From assembly GCA_001794015.1 (NCBI GenBank), contig MGIZ01000016.1, positions 1 through 9,143 of the forward strand: a stretch of 9,143 bases of DNA. The letters are read 5' to 3'. The DNA is from Candidatus Yanofskybacteria bacterium RIFCSPHIGHO2_01_FULL_39_8b. Its GTDB lineage: Bacteria; Patescibacteriota; Minisyncoccia; 2-02-FULL-40-12; GWA2-44-9. The position numbers and the translations under genes were made by a program. Below are positions 1 to 6,361 of the stretch, piece after piece (positions within the stretch are counted from its first letter, which is position 1; each line of letters starts with the position of its first letter). Under the pieces are notes generated by a model, which was not told the origin of the DNA, ran no database searches, and saw only the letters and a list, made by a program, of their open reading frames with translations.

Positions 1-606
1 CCTTATTTTTCGAGGTCGAATCTTAAAGAAGAGGCCTTGAGGTTCGATCTTGGGGTAATTAAAATATTGAGCGTTGGGAGAATCGCACCGGTTAAGAATT
101 ATGGAACATTAATAGATGCGGCTAAAATCTTGAAAGATAGGGGAGTTTATTTTTCTATTACTATGGTGGGAGAGGCGGCCCTTGAACAGGATAAAGAGTA
201 CGAGAAAAGCTTAAAGCTTAAAGTTAAAAGTTTAAAGTTGGAAGATAGTTTTAATTTTGTCGGGAAGATAGATCACAAAGATTTACCACGATATTATCAA
301 TCTAACGATATTTTTGTTCACCTATCAAAAACTGGTAGCGTAGATAAGGCCCTTCTTGAAGCCATGGCTTGCAGAACGAAGGTCTTAAGTTCTAATGATT
401 CAGCCAAAGCCTTTTTACCGGCAAGCCTTATTTTTAATGAGAACAATTCATCGGAATTGGTAGAAAAAATAATAATATTAAGTAGTCAAGAAGTCGATCC
501 AAGTTTAAGGGAATATGTTATTAAAAACAACAATTTAGATAACTTAATAGATAAAATCAGTAAAATTATCAATGATAGCAATATATCCCTTCCCGCTCAG
601 CAGTAA
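1..606 (+). CDS. Glycosyltransferase family 4, C-terminal part (5' end outside window)
   Basis: This frame is open from the first base, so the gene starts upstream; the TTG at 37 lies inside it and is not a credible start. What remains is the nucleotide-sugar-binding Rossmann domain of a GT-B fold, GT4-type retaining glycosyltransferase. The domain opens with LSVGRIAPVKNYGTLIDAA (about 67-126), where the R and K of GR..PVKN are the usual diphosphate-contacting residues. It continues with FVGKIDHKDLPRYYQSNDIFV and the donor-site helix GSVDKALLEAMA (about 337-372). This variant of the E-x7-E motif keeps the second glutamate but not the first. The acceptor-binding N-terminal domain is missing from the window, so the acceptor cannot be guessed. 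Four 7-bp units at 211-238 encode the S-L-K-L-K-V-K-S-L-K-L stretch. The 3' end overlaps the next gene by 35 nt, implying co-translation. The family is secure; donor and linkage are unknown. Confidence 0.88.
   Translation, partial: PYFSRSNLKEEALRFDLGVIKILSVGRIAPVKNYGTLIDAAKILKDRGVYFSITMVGEAALEQDKEYEKSLKLKVKSLKLEDSFNFVGKIDHKDLPRYYQSNDIFVHLSKTGSVDKALLEAMACRTKVLSSNDSAKAFLPASLIFNENNSSELVEKIIILSSQEVDPSLREYVIKNNNLDNLIDKISKIINDSNISLPAQQ
211..238 (+). repeat. Degenerate 7-bp tandem repeat inside a glycosyltransferase gene
   Basis: Four consecutive 7-bp units, TTAAAGC, TTAAAGT, TAAAAGT and TTAAAGT, lie in frame in the first glycosyltransferase. The same TTAAAGC unit occurs twice in tandem at 3485-3498 in another glycosyltransferase. 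The encoded protein is not obviously longer than relatives at this point, so this may be a repeat-like run rather than an insertion. Confidence 0.4.
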
Positions 607-1615
607 AAATAATAAATATATAAGCTTGCTATATTCCAACCTTACTATAATAAAGGATGATTTTGAATATGAAATTATAAATTGTGAAAATAAATTTACC
701 AAACTTTTTAAATTTTCAAAAAATTCGGCAAAATTTGATAAAAATATAGTTCATATTCATTGGACTAACTCTATTTATGGCAGCAAGTTTTTAGTCAGAT
801 CAATTTTTTTGATGGTTTTAAATTTTTCTATTCTTGTTTATCTAAAGAAAGTGAAAAGATTTAAAATATTTTGGACAAAACATAACTATTTTTCTCATGA
901 TTTTCCATATCCATTTATTGATGGGTTAGGGAGGGCAATATTATTTAGATTAGCCGACAAGGTTATTATTCAGCAAAGTTTGGAATATGAAAAAGTGAAA
1001 CAAGATAGTAAGTTTTTATTTATTCCCCACGGCAATTATGTCGGTGTTTATGGAATCTTGGGCAATAGAAACAAAATTAGAACTAAATTTGGCATTAAAA
1101 ATGACGAAGTATTGATAATTTCGCTTGGTATAATTAAGCCGTATAAAAAAATAGAAAATGTAATCAGAGCCTTTAAGAAATCAAGCAACACTAAATTAAA
1201 GCTGTTAATCGCCGGGCAATGTTCAGAAGAATATGACCGGCTATTAAAAAAAGAGGCCCTGGGATTTGATCGGATTATTTTTGATTTTAATTTTATTGAA
1301 GATAATAATGTTTCGGATTATTTTGCCGCCGCCGATTTATCTGTTTTTTGGTATGACGATTCTGTTTTGACGTCAGGCGGTGTTGTTTTATCCTTATCCT
1401 ATGGCACTCCGGTCATAACTAGAAATATTGCCGCAAGCGAATTGATAAAAGACGGCAAAAATGGTTTTATATATAATACGGAAGACCAGCTCGTCTCTAT
1501 ATTAAATGGTCTTAATTCGGGTCAGTTTGACAGAGAAAGTATTGTCGGATCCGTTGAGAATTTAAGCTGGGAATCAATTGCTAAAAAATTAGCGAAAGAA
1601 TTTTCGGAAATTTAA
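572..1615 (+). CDS. Glycosyltransferase, GT-B fold, GT4-like
   Basis: A complete 347-residue GT-B glycosyltransferase. The start MIAIYPFPLSSKN gives a proper first beta strand followed by an N-x-Y-I-x-L-L-Y helix, so the ATG at 572 is preferred although it lies 35 nt inside the upstream gene. Other family features are HIHWTN (residues 61-66), WTKHNY (101-106), IPHGNY (151-156), which closes the first domain, and the second-domain core LIISLGIIKPYKKIENVIRAF (about 181-201). The donor-site segment TSGGVVLSLSYGTPVI (267-282) replaces the classical E-x7-E helix, as in GumK-like and related divergent GT4 enzymes. Residues 77-91 are very hydrophobic and next to lysines, fitting attachment to the inner membrane where lipid-linked acceptors lie. 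Donor and acceptor are unknown. Four bases separate its stop from the following methyltransferase start. Confidence 0.85.
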   Translation: MIAIYPFPLSSKNNKYISLLYSNLTIIKDDFEYEIINCENKFTKLFKFSKNSAKFDKNIVHIHWTNSIYGSKFLVRSIFLMVLNFSILVYLKKVKRFKIFWTKHNYFSHDFPYPFIDGLGRAILFRLADKVIIQQSLEYEKVKQDSKFLFIPHGNYVGVYGILGNRNKIRTKFGIKNDEVLIISLGIIKPYKKIENVIRAFKKSSNTKLKLLIAGQCSEEYDRLLKKEALGFDRIIFDFNFIEDNNVSDYFAAADLSVFWYDDSVLTSGGVVLSLSYGTPVITRNIAASELIKDGKNGFIYNTEDQLVSILNGLNSGQFDRESIVGSVENLSWESIAKKLAKEFSEI

Positions 1616-1619
1616 ATTA

Positions 1620-2276
1620 ATGGCTCATTCAATACAACAATTTCAAAATATTGGCTGGGAACATCCGCTTGAACTTCTTGGTTTTAACAAGAAGATGGTT
1701 TTGAATAATTTTAAGGAAAAATCGGCACTCGATATCGGCTGTGGCGACGGGTTTTTATTAAAAAAACTTTTAGAAAAAGATAAAAATATTAAAGTATTAG
1801 GATTGGATATTTCTCCGGTTGCCATTGAGAAAGCGAAAAAAAATGGCATTGAATGCTCGTTGGTTGATATTACTGAAAAACTTCCCTTTGAAGACAATTC
1901 TTTCGAATCCGTTTTTTTGCTTGATGTGCTTGAACATGTGTTTCAACCGGAACCGGTTTTGAAAGAAGCCGTCAGGGTGGCCAGCAATTATGTTTATATA
2001 AGCGTTCCAAACTTTACATCTTTACCGGCCAGAATGCAGGTTTTGTTGGGTAGAGTTCCCGAGAATAATACGCTGAGGAAGGGCCATATTTTTTGGGTTA
2101 CCAGAAAAGTCTTGCAGGATTTAATTAAAAACTGCGGACTTAAAATCGAAAAAGAAGTTATAACTACTTTTTGGGAAAATAAACCGATACTTGGTTATAT
2201 TATGAAAATTTTAGGACGACTCAGGCCGGAATTATTTGCTCTGGCTTTCGCCATAAAAGCCAGAAAAATAAGATGA
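1620..2276 (+). CDS. Class I SAM-dependent methyltransferase (MetW/methyltransferase-11-like)
   Basis: A 218-residue Rossmann-fold methyltransferase. Motif I is LDIGCGDGF (residues 37-45). The acidic residue ending strand 2 is in GLDISP (61-66). The post-motif segments are LPFEDNSFESVFLLDVLEHV (88-107), typical of sugar and small-molecule O-methyltransferases, and YISVPN (126-131). The C-terminal tail, roughly 188-218, is hydrophobic and basic (LFALAFAIKARK near the end), a kind of tail common in methyltransferases of glycan loci that probably helps membrane contact. It most likely methylates a sugar of the glycan or of its lipid-linked intermediate; the substrate cannot be read from the sequence. 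No strong ribosome-binding site precedes the ATG. Its TGA stop shares an ATGA with the next methyltransferase start. Confidence 0.85.
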   Translation: MAHSIQQFQNIGWEHPLELLGFNKKMVLNNFKEKSALDIGCGDGFLLKKLLEKDKNIKVLGLDISPVAIEKAKKNGIECSLVDITEKLPFEDNSFESVFLLDVLEHVFQPEPVLKEAVRVASNYVYISVPNFTSLPARMQVLLGRVPENNTLRKGHIFWVTRKVLQDLIKNCGLKIEKEVITTFWENKPILGYIMKILGRLRPELFALAFAIKARKIR

Positions 2277-2971
2277 TAAGTGAAAAAGAAGTAGTTGAAT
2301 ACTACGACAAAATTTATAATAAAAAGGGGATTAACGCTATGCGTCCCCTCGATTACTATAGGCAAGTTTTCGCCTATCTAGGTACGGTGCCAGGCAAAAA
2401 TTTATTGGATGTAGGAACTGGTACCGGCCATATATTAAGAGCTGCCCAAGAAGCAGGTTTGAAAATTTATGGAACAGATATATCTCCTGAAGCTATACGA
2501 GTGGCCAAAGATAATGTTCCGGATGCTAATTTAACGGTTGCAGCCGGAGAAAATCTTCCTTTCTCAGATAATTTTTTTAATTATGTTGTTTGCTTTGGAA
2601 GTTTAGAACATTTCTTAGATATGAATAAGGGCATTAATGAAATGATAAGAGTTGCTAAACCGGAAGCAAGATTTATGATTGTTGTTCCAAATAGAAATTA
2701 TTTTTTATGGAGATTTCGAGGTGAATACGGGACTAAACAGCAAGATCTTAAAGAAACTTTGATGGATTATAATGAATGGAAAGAATTTTTTAAGAAAAAT
2801 GGCTTGGAGGTTAAAAATGTTTATCATGATCCATGGCCTTGGCAATCGGTTAAAATTTTTAAACATAAAAATCCTTGGCGGATTGCCCGCCGAGCTTTTT
2901 ACAGATTTGTTTGGCTCTCTATTCCTTTAAGATATACATATCAGTTTGTGTTTATATTGCAGAAAATCTAA
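2273..2971 (+). CDS. Class I SAM-dependent methyltransferase
   Basis: A 232-residue methyltransferase of the same broad superfamily as its upstream neighbour but clearly different in sequence. Motif I is LLDVGTGTG (residues 44-52). The strand-2 acid is in GTDISPEAI (67-75). LPFSDNFFNYVVCFGSLEHF (95-114) is the motif IV and post-motif region, and MIVVPNRN (135-142) follows. The last 30 residues (about 203-232) are aromatic, hydrophobic and basic, again suggesting contact with the membrane. The ATG overlaps the preceding stop in ATGA, so the two are probably translated as a pair and act on the same glycan, perhaps at different positions or sugars (inference). The gene ends in tandem stops TAATAA, where the 7-bp-period spacer begins. 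Confidence 0.85.
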   Translation: MISEKEVVEYYDKIYNKKGINAMRPLDYYRQVFAYLGTVPGKNLLDVGTGTGHILRAAQEAGLKIYGTDISPEAIRVAKDNVPDANLTVAAGENLPFSDNFFNYVVCFGSLEHFLDMNKGINEMIRVAKPEARFMIVVPNRNYFLWRFRGEYGTKQQDLKETLMDYNEWKEFFKKNGLEVKNVYHDPWPWQSVKIFKHKNPWRIARRAFYRFVWLSIPLRYTYQFVFILQKI

Positions 2972-3080
2972 TAAATTCAAAACCTCAATTTTAAATTTTA
3001 AATGAATATACAAACTCAAAATTTAAAACATCTTTGTTTCAATATTTTGGATTTGAGTTAAATTTTGAATTTTGAATTTA
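2972..3080. repeat. AT-rich spacer repeat with 11-bp terminal inverted repeats and 7-bp periodicity
   Basis: This is the only same-strand spacer in the window longer than a few bases. Its left end, TAAATTCAAAA (2972-2982), is exactly inverted at its right end as TTTTGAATTTA (3070-3080). A nested pair AACTCAAA/TTTGAGTT lies at 3013-3020 and 3052-3059. Much of it reads in 7-bp steps: AATTTTA twice at 2987-3000 and AATTTTG twice at 3061-3074. The left end abuts the upstream stop and the right end reaches the A of the downstream ATG. It could form a hairpin in RNA, but no U-tract typical of an intrinsic terminator follows. In such AT-rich DNA part of this symmetry could be chance. Confidence 0.5.
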
Positions 3081-4246
3081 TGATATTCATAGTCGGCTAT
3101 CCTTATATCGGTGAACGCCACAAGCGGGTTTTTAATTTTTTCAAAAAGAAAGATGACCTTGTTTTTATATTGCCGGAAGTATGGAAGATGAAAAATGGCA
3201 AGGTGGTGATAAGGGCTGAATTGGGCGGAGAACTAAAAATAGTACCCGCTAAAACAAATTTTTTTCATTCCCATTACCCGATTATTAGGGGCCATCTTAA
3301 GGGCTGGATGCCGGCAATTAAAAATATTTTAAAAAAAATGGCGAAATCCGGCGATGTTTTGTACACGGTTTCGGAACCGAATTTATTTGGAACCTATCTT
3401 AACGGAAAGATAGCTGATAAATTAAAACTAAAGCATGTAATTTTTACATGGCAGAATGTTGCTTATAGGGAGAGACTATCGGGTTTAAAGCTTAAAGCAA
3501 CAGAATTGCTTATTCGTAAAAATATTGCTTTAAGCAGAGGAATAATATTGGGTAATTCTAGGGCTCTTGATGTAATTAGGCCATATATGCCGGATCAATT
3601 TCCATGTTTAGTATCTCCGGTATCAGGTATCGATACTAAGCAATTTAAGCCCGGGGCCTCTTCTGATTTTAGAGCTCAGTATGGCTTGGAGAATAAGACA
3701 GTTGTTTTATTCGTGGGTGCTCTGGATTATAGAAAAGGAATATTCAAACTTGTTGATGTTTTTGCTGAAGCCGGGAAACAGGAAAATTCTCTGCATCTAT
3801 TTATGATAGGTTCGGGTCCTCTTGATGAAGAGTTAAAAAAATATGTTGTGGAGAGGGATATGTCCGAAAGCGTAACGATATTGCCCTGGATAGACAATAA
3901 AGACCTGCCCGGTTATTTCTCTAGCTCAGATATTTTTATCTATCCCTCCCAGCGTTACGGTGGATGGGAGGAGCAGTTCGGCTATTCGATAGCCGAAGCC
4001 TCTTCAAGCGGTTTGCCGGTAATATCGACAAGGACCGGTTCGATTGAAGATTTGATTGTTGAGGATCAGACCGGAATGTTGGTTGAGCCGGATGATTCTG
4101 CCGGAATGATTTCGGCAATGTTAAAATTGGCCCGTGATCCGGTCTTAAGAAAATCAATGGGCGAAGCCGGACGAGAATTTATTAAAAACAACTTCTCTCA
4201 TGAAATTATAGCCGGTAAGCTGGAGAATTTTCTAAGAGCATTATGA
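3080..4246 (+). CDS. Glycosyltransferase family 4
   Basis: A full-length, 388-residue GT4 enzyme counted from ATG 3080. The TTG at 3065 would add five residues encoded by the spacer repeat (N-F-E-F type) and is rejected, because MIFIVGYPYIGERHKRVF is a natural first strand. The N-terminal domain contains GDVLYTVSEPNLFG (91-104). The link to domain 2 is VSGIDTKQFKP (181-191). Domain 2 has VLFVGALDYRKGIFKLVDVF (209-228), where R218 and K219 are the diphosphate-contacting pair, and LFMIGSGPLDEEL (240-252). The classical E-x7-E motif lies in EEQFGYSIAEA (E298 and E306), followed by GLPVISTRTG. This is the most canonical glycosyltransferase of the window. It transfers a sugar from a nucleotide donor with retention (family knowledge); the sugar is unknown. 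Its stop overlaps the next start in ATGA. Confidence 0.92.
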   Translation: MIFIVGYPYIGERHKRVFNFFKKKDDLVFILPEVWKMKNGKVVIRAELGGELKIVPAKTNFFHSHYPIIRGHLKGWMPAIKNILKKMAKSGDVLYTVSEPNLFGTYLNGKIADKLKLKHVIFTWQNVAYRERLSGLKLKATELLIRKNIALSRGIILGNSRALDVIRPYMPDQFPCLVSPVSGIDTKQFKPGASSDFRAQYGLENKTVVLFVGALDYRKGIFKLVDVFAEAGKQENSLHLFMIGSGPLDEELKKYVVERDMSESVTILPWIDNKDLPGYFSSSDIFIYPSQRYGGWEEQFGYSIAEASSSGLPVISTRTGSIEDLIVEDQTGMLVEPDDSAGMISAMLKLARDPVLRKSMGEAGREFIKNNFSHEIIAGKLENFLRAL

Positions 4247-5433
4247 AAATATTATATTTAGCTAATTTAAGGTTGCCGACTGAAAAAGCCTACGGTATTC
4301 AAATTGCAAAAATGTGCGAGGCGTTCGCTGCGCTCAAATTTAAAATTAAAAATGAAAAAGTAAAAACGTCAGAAGATGACCTAGAAGAAAAACTATATTT
4401 AAAACTGGTGGCGCCATATAGGAAAAATAAAATCAAAGATGACTTTTTTGATTATTACTCTGTAAAAAGGAACTTTGAGTTTAAAAGAATTTGGGCGCCG
4501 GATTTTTATTTACCAGGCAAGTTAGACAGACTGTCGTTTTATATTAAAAACATTATTTCGGCAGCAGCCCTTTCTATTTTTGCTTTTAAGAGTAGAGCCG
4601 ATGTTATTTATTCAAGGGATGAAATGGCGGTTTTTATTCTTAGCTTTTTTAAAAATAATGTTGTATTTGAGGCACATAAGTTTCCTAAATATAGGAGGTG
4701 GTTTTGGAGAATTTTGGATTTAAATGGTGTCATAGTTGTTACCATAACTAGGGCCTTGAGGGACGACATTATTAAAACGGGCTTTAGGGGTAAAATTCAA
4801 GTTGCTCCAGACGGGGCAGATCCGGCACAATTTAATATCTCGATTTCAAAAGAAGAGGCAAGAAAAAGACTTGGTTGGCCGCCAGATAAAAAAATTGTTA
4901 TGTATGTCGGTCATCTTTATGATTGGAAGGGAGCCCCCTTGTTACTTGAAGTAGCGCGTAAGTTTCAAGTTTCAAGTTTCAAGTTTCAAGTTTTGTTTGT
5001 TTTTGTGGGTGGAACTGAATATGATCTTGAAAAGTTCAGAAAAAAAGCCGAGGGATCAAATAATGTTTTGATTTTAGGCCAAAAACCGCACAAGGATATT
5101 CCGGTATATTTAAAATCAGCCGATATTTTAATTTTGCCCAATTCTGCCGAGGAGGAAATATCTAAATCTTATACCTCACCCCTTAAAATGTTTGAGTATA
5201 TGGCGTCAAAACGGCCTATTGTAGCAACTAATTTGCCTTCAATTCGAGAAGTGTTAAATGATGCCAATGCTGTTTTAATGGAAGCTAATAGTACCGATAA
5301 GTTAGTTTTAGGCACCCTTAAATTATTAAATGATCCGGCAATATGCGATAGATTAGCCGCAAAAGCCTTTGAAGACGTTCAACAATATACTTGGCAGAAT
5401 AGAGCCAAAAAAATTATTGACTTTGTTAAATAA
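4243..5433 (+). CDS. Glycosyltransferase family 4 with two repeat-encoded insertions
   Basis: A 396-residue GT4 enzyme. It opens with MKILYLANLRLPTEKAYGIQ, where E14 to Y17 line the expected glycine-like loop and the helix KMCEAFAAL follows. Later motifs are ADVIYSRDEM (119-128), QVAPDGADPAQF (186-197), MYVGHLYDWKG (220-230), LFVFVGG (251-257), KPHKDIPVYLKSADILILPN (281-300) and SPLKMFEYMASKRPIVATN (312-330), with E318 as the conserved donor-site glutamate. Two segments look foreign to the fold. Residues 32 to about 50, rich in K, E and D, separate the first helix from the strand LKLVAP. Residues 240-249 (K-F-Q-V-S-S-F-K-F-Q) are encoded by a 7-bp tandem repeat and lengthen the loop before LFVFVGG. 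The frame is intact through both, so the enzyme may be functional. The 3' end overlaps the opposing SDR gene by 8 nt. Confidence 0.9.
   Translation: MKILYLANLRLPTEKAYGIQIAKMCEAFAALKFKIKNEKVKTSEDDLEEKLYLKLVAPYRKNKIKDDFFDYYSVKRNFEFKRIWAPDFYLPGKLDRLSFYIKNIISAAALSIFAFKSRADVIYSRDEMAVFILSFFKNNVVFEAHKFPKYRRWFWRILDLNGVIVVTITRALRDDIIKTGFRGKIQVAPDGADPAQFNISISKEEARKRLGWPPDKKIVMYVGHLYDWKGAPLLLEVARKFQVSSFKFQVLFVFVGGTEYDLEKFRKKAEGSNNVLILGQKPHKDIPVYLKSADILILPNSAEEEISKSYTSPLKMFEYMASKRPIVATNLPSIREVLNDANAVLMEANSTDKLVLGTLKLLNDPAICDRLAAKAFEDVQQYTWQNRAKKIIDFVK
4336..4366 (+). repeat. Degenerate 7-bp repeat forming an in-frame insertion in a glycosyltransferase
   Basis: From 4336 the DNA reads AAATTTA, AAATTAA, AAATGAA, AAAGTAA and then AAAC: four A-rich 7-bp units differing by one or two bases. 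They encode K-F-K-I-K-N-E-K-V-K directly after the first helix of the GT4 N-terminal domain, where relatives usually have a short glycine-containing turn. The composition resembles the intergenic spacer at 2972-3080, pointing to a common repeat family. Confidence 0.5.
4961..4993 (+). repeat. Perfect 7-bp tandem repeat (AGTTTCA, four copies plus partial) in a coding region
   Basis: Four identical AGTTTCA units occupy 4961-4988, followed by a partial AGTTT to 4993. Since 7 is not a multiple of 3, successive units are read in different phases (K-F-Q, V-S-S, F-K-F-Q), and gain or loss of one unit would frameshift the host glycosyltransferase. Three units make exactly seven codons, which matches the apparent extra length of this loop compared with the usual GT4 fold (my estimate). 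Confidence 0.9.
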
Positions 5434-6361
5434 GAATACTTTTCTTATAAGTATCCAAAGTATCCTCAATCCCAGTTTTTAGATTGTATTTTGGCTGCCA
5501 GTTGAGAATAAGCCTGGCTTTATCATTAACTAGAGTGCCGCGACGGGTTCGATCATCCAAATGACGGATTTCATAATCCAGTTTTTTACCGGTAAGGGAT
5601 TCTATGGTATTTATAAAATCAACAAGAGTTAGGGCTTTGCCTCCGGAAATATTAAATGTTTCAGCTCTTTCGTGGAAGATTACTTTTTTAATGCCTTCAA
5701 TCAGGTCTTTGACATAAATAAAATCAAGAAGAGAGGCCTTGTTTATCCAAAAATTACCACTGTTTGTTATCGCCTTTTCTAAAATTATTTGAGGAACCCG
5801 ATTATTTATATCACCAGGCCCATATACGGAGGTTGTCCTTATAATACCGTAATTATTATTGCCAAAAGCCCTTACTAAATGTTCTCCCGTAGCTTTTCCG
5901 ATTCCGTAATTGGTAACCGGAGCAAGATGAGTCATTTCTGTGACAGCATGATCAAAGTGGCCGATTGCAAACAAGGAAGACATATAAACAACTCTGGCCT
6001 TGCGAGCCTCATTGGCGTAAAGAATATTTGAAATTCCGACAATTTCAGTCGGCAGTTGGAGGGTTCTCTCGAAATTTTCCAGCGGTATGCTTGAAAGACA
6101 GACAATAATATCCGGATTTTCTTTTTCCAGATATTCGCGGACTTGTTTCAAGTCCTGGACGTCTCCTTTATATTGTTTTGCTCCGGCAAGGAGTTTTTTT
6201 CTGAATTTAAGTATTGTTGCCGCCCTTTTTGGATTATAATCGCTAAATTTTTTTTGAATATCAAAAGTTGAGATGCTAAAGTCTTTCTTCAATAAGTTAA
6301 CTAGCCAGGATCCGATAAATCCATTTCCTCCGAATATTCCAATTTTTTGTTTTTTGTTCAT
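5426..6361 (-). CDS. NAD-dependent epimerase/dehydratase (extended SDR, sugar-nucleotide type)
   Basis: A 311-residue extended short-chain dehydrogenase acting on a nucleotide sugar. The cofactor loop is GGNGFIG (residues 11-17). D34 at the end of strand 2 (STFDIQ) favours NAD over NADP. The catalytic set is S128/S129 in VVYMSSLFA and Y152-x3-K156 in NYGIGKATGEH. The substrate side has RTTSVYGPGD (175-184), DFIYVKDL (213-220) and FNISGGK (236-242), all typical of UDP- or dTDP-sugar 4-epimerases and dehydratases. The C-terminal LNWQPKYNLKTGIEDTLDTY is the usual end of such enzymes. It probably supplies or interconverts a donor sugar in the cytoplasm; epimerase, dehydratase and reductase cannot be separated from sequence alone. 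Its ATG overlaps the FkbM stop in ATGA, so it is second in a two-gene minus-strand unit. Confidence 0.88.
   Translation of the reverse strand: MNKKQKIGIFGGNGFIGSWLVNLLKKDFSISTFDIQKKFSDYNPKRAATILKFRKKLLAGAKQYKGDVQDLKQVREYLEKENPDIIVCLSSIPLENFERTLQLPTEIVGISNILYANEARKARVVYMSSLFAIGHFDHAVTEMTHLAPVTNYGIGKATGEHLVRAFGNNNYGIIRTTSVYGPGDINNRVPQIILEKAITNSGNFWINKASLLDFIYVKDLIEGIKKVIFHERAETFNISGGKALTLVDFINTIESLTGKKLDYEIRHLDDRTRRGTLVNDKARLILNWQPKYNLKTGIEDTLDTYKKSILI

Noticed and set aside
37..606. TTG at 37 as the start of a short 189-codon glycosyltransferase
   Set aside because: The frame is open to base 1 and the protein would lack the whole N-terminal GT-B domain; the gene is cut by the window edge.
1643..1897. 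84-codon open frame on the minus strand
   Set aside because: It lies wholly inside the methyltransferase at 1620-2276, has low-complexity Ser/Phe/Pro-rich sequence and no recognisable motif.
3065..3079. TTG start extending the GT4 enzyme by five residues
   Set aside because: The added codons come entirely from the AATTTTG repeat, and ATG 3080 begins a proper first beta strand.
3936..4157. 73-codon open frame on the minus strand
   Set aside because: Antisense to the well-supported E-x7-E region of the GT4 gene; Pro/Arg/Ser-rich composition typical of a shadow frame.
4961..4993. CRISPR-like repeat
   Set aside because: Seven-bp units in direct contact without spacers, inside a coding frame; not a CRISPR array.
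5426..5433. Bidirectional terminator between the converging genes
   Set aside because: The coding ends overlap and I see no GC-rich hairpin with a T-tract on either side.
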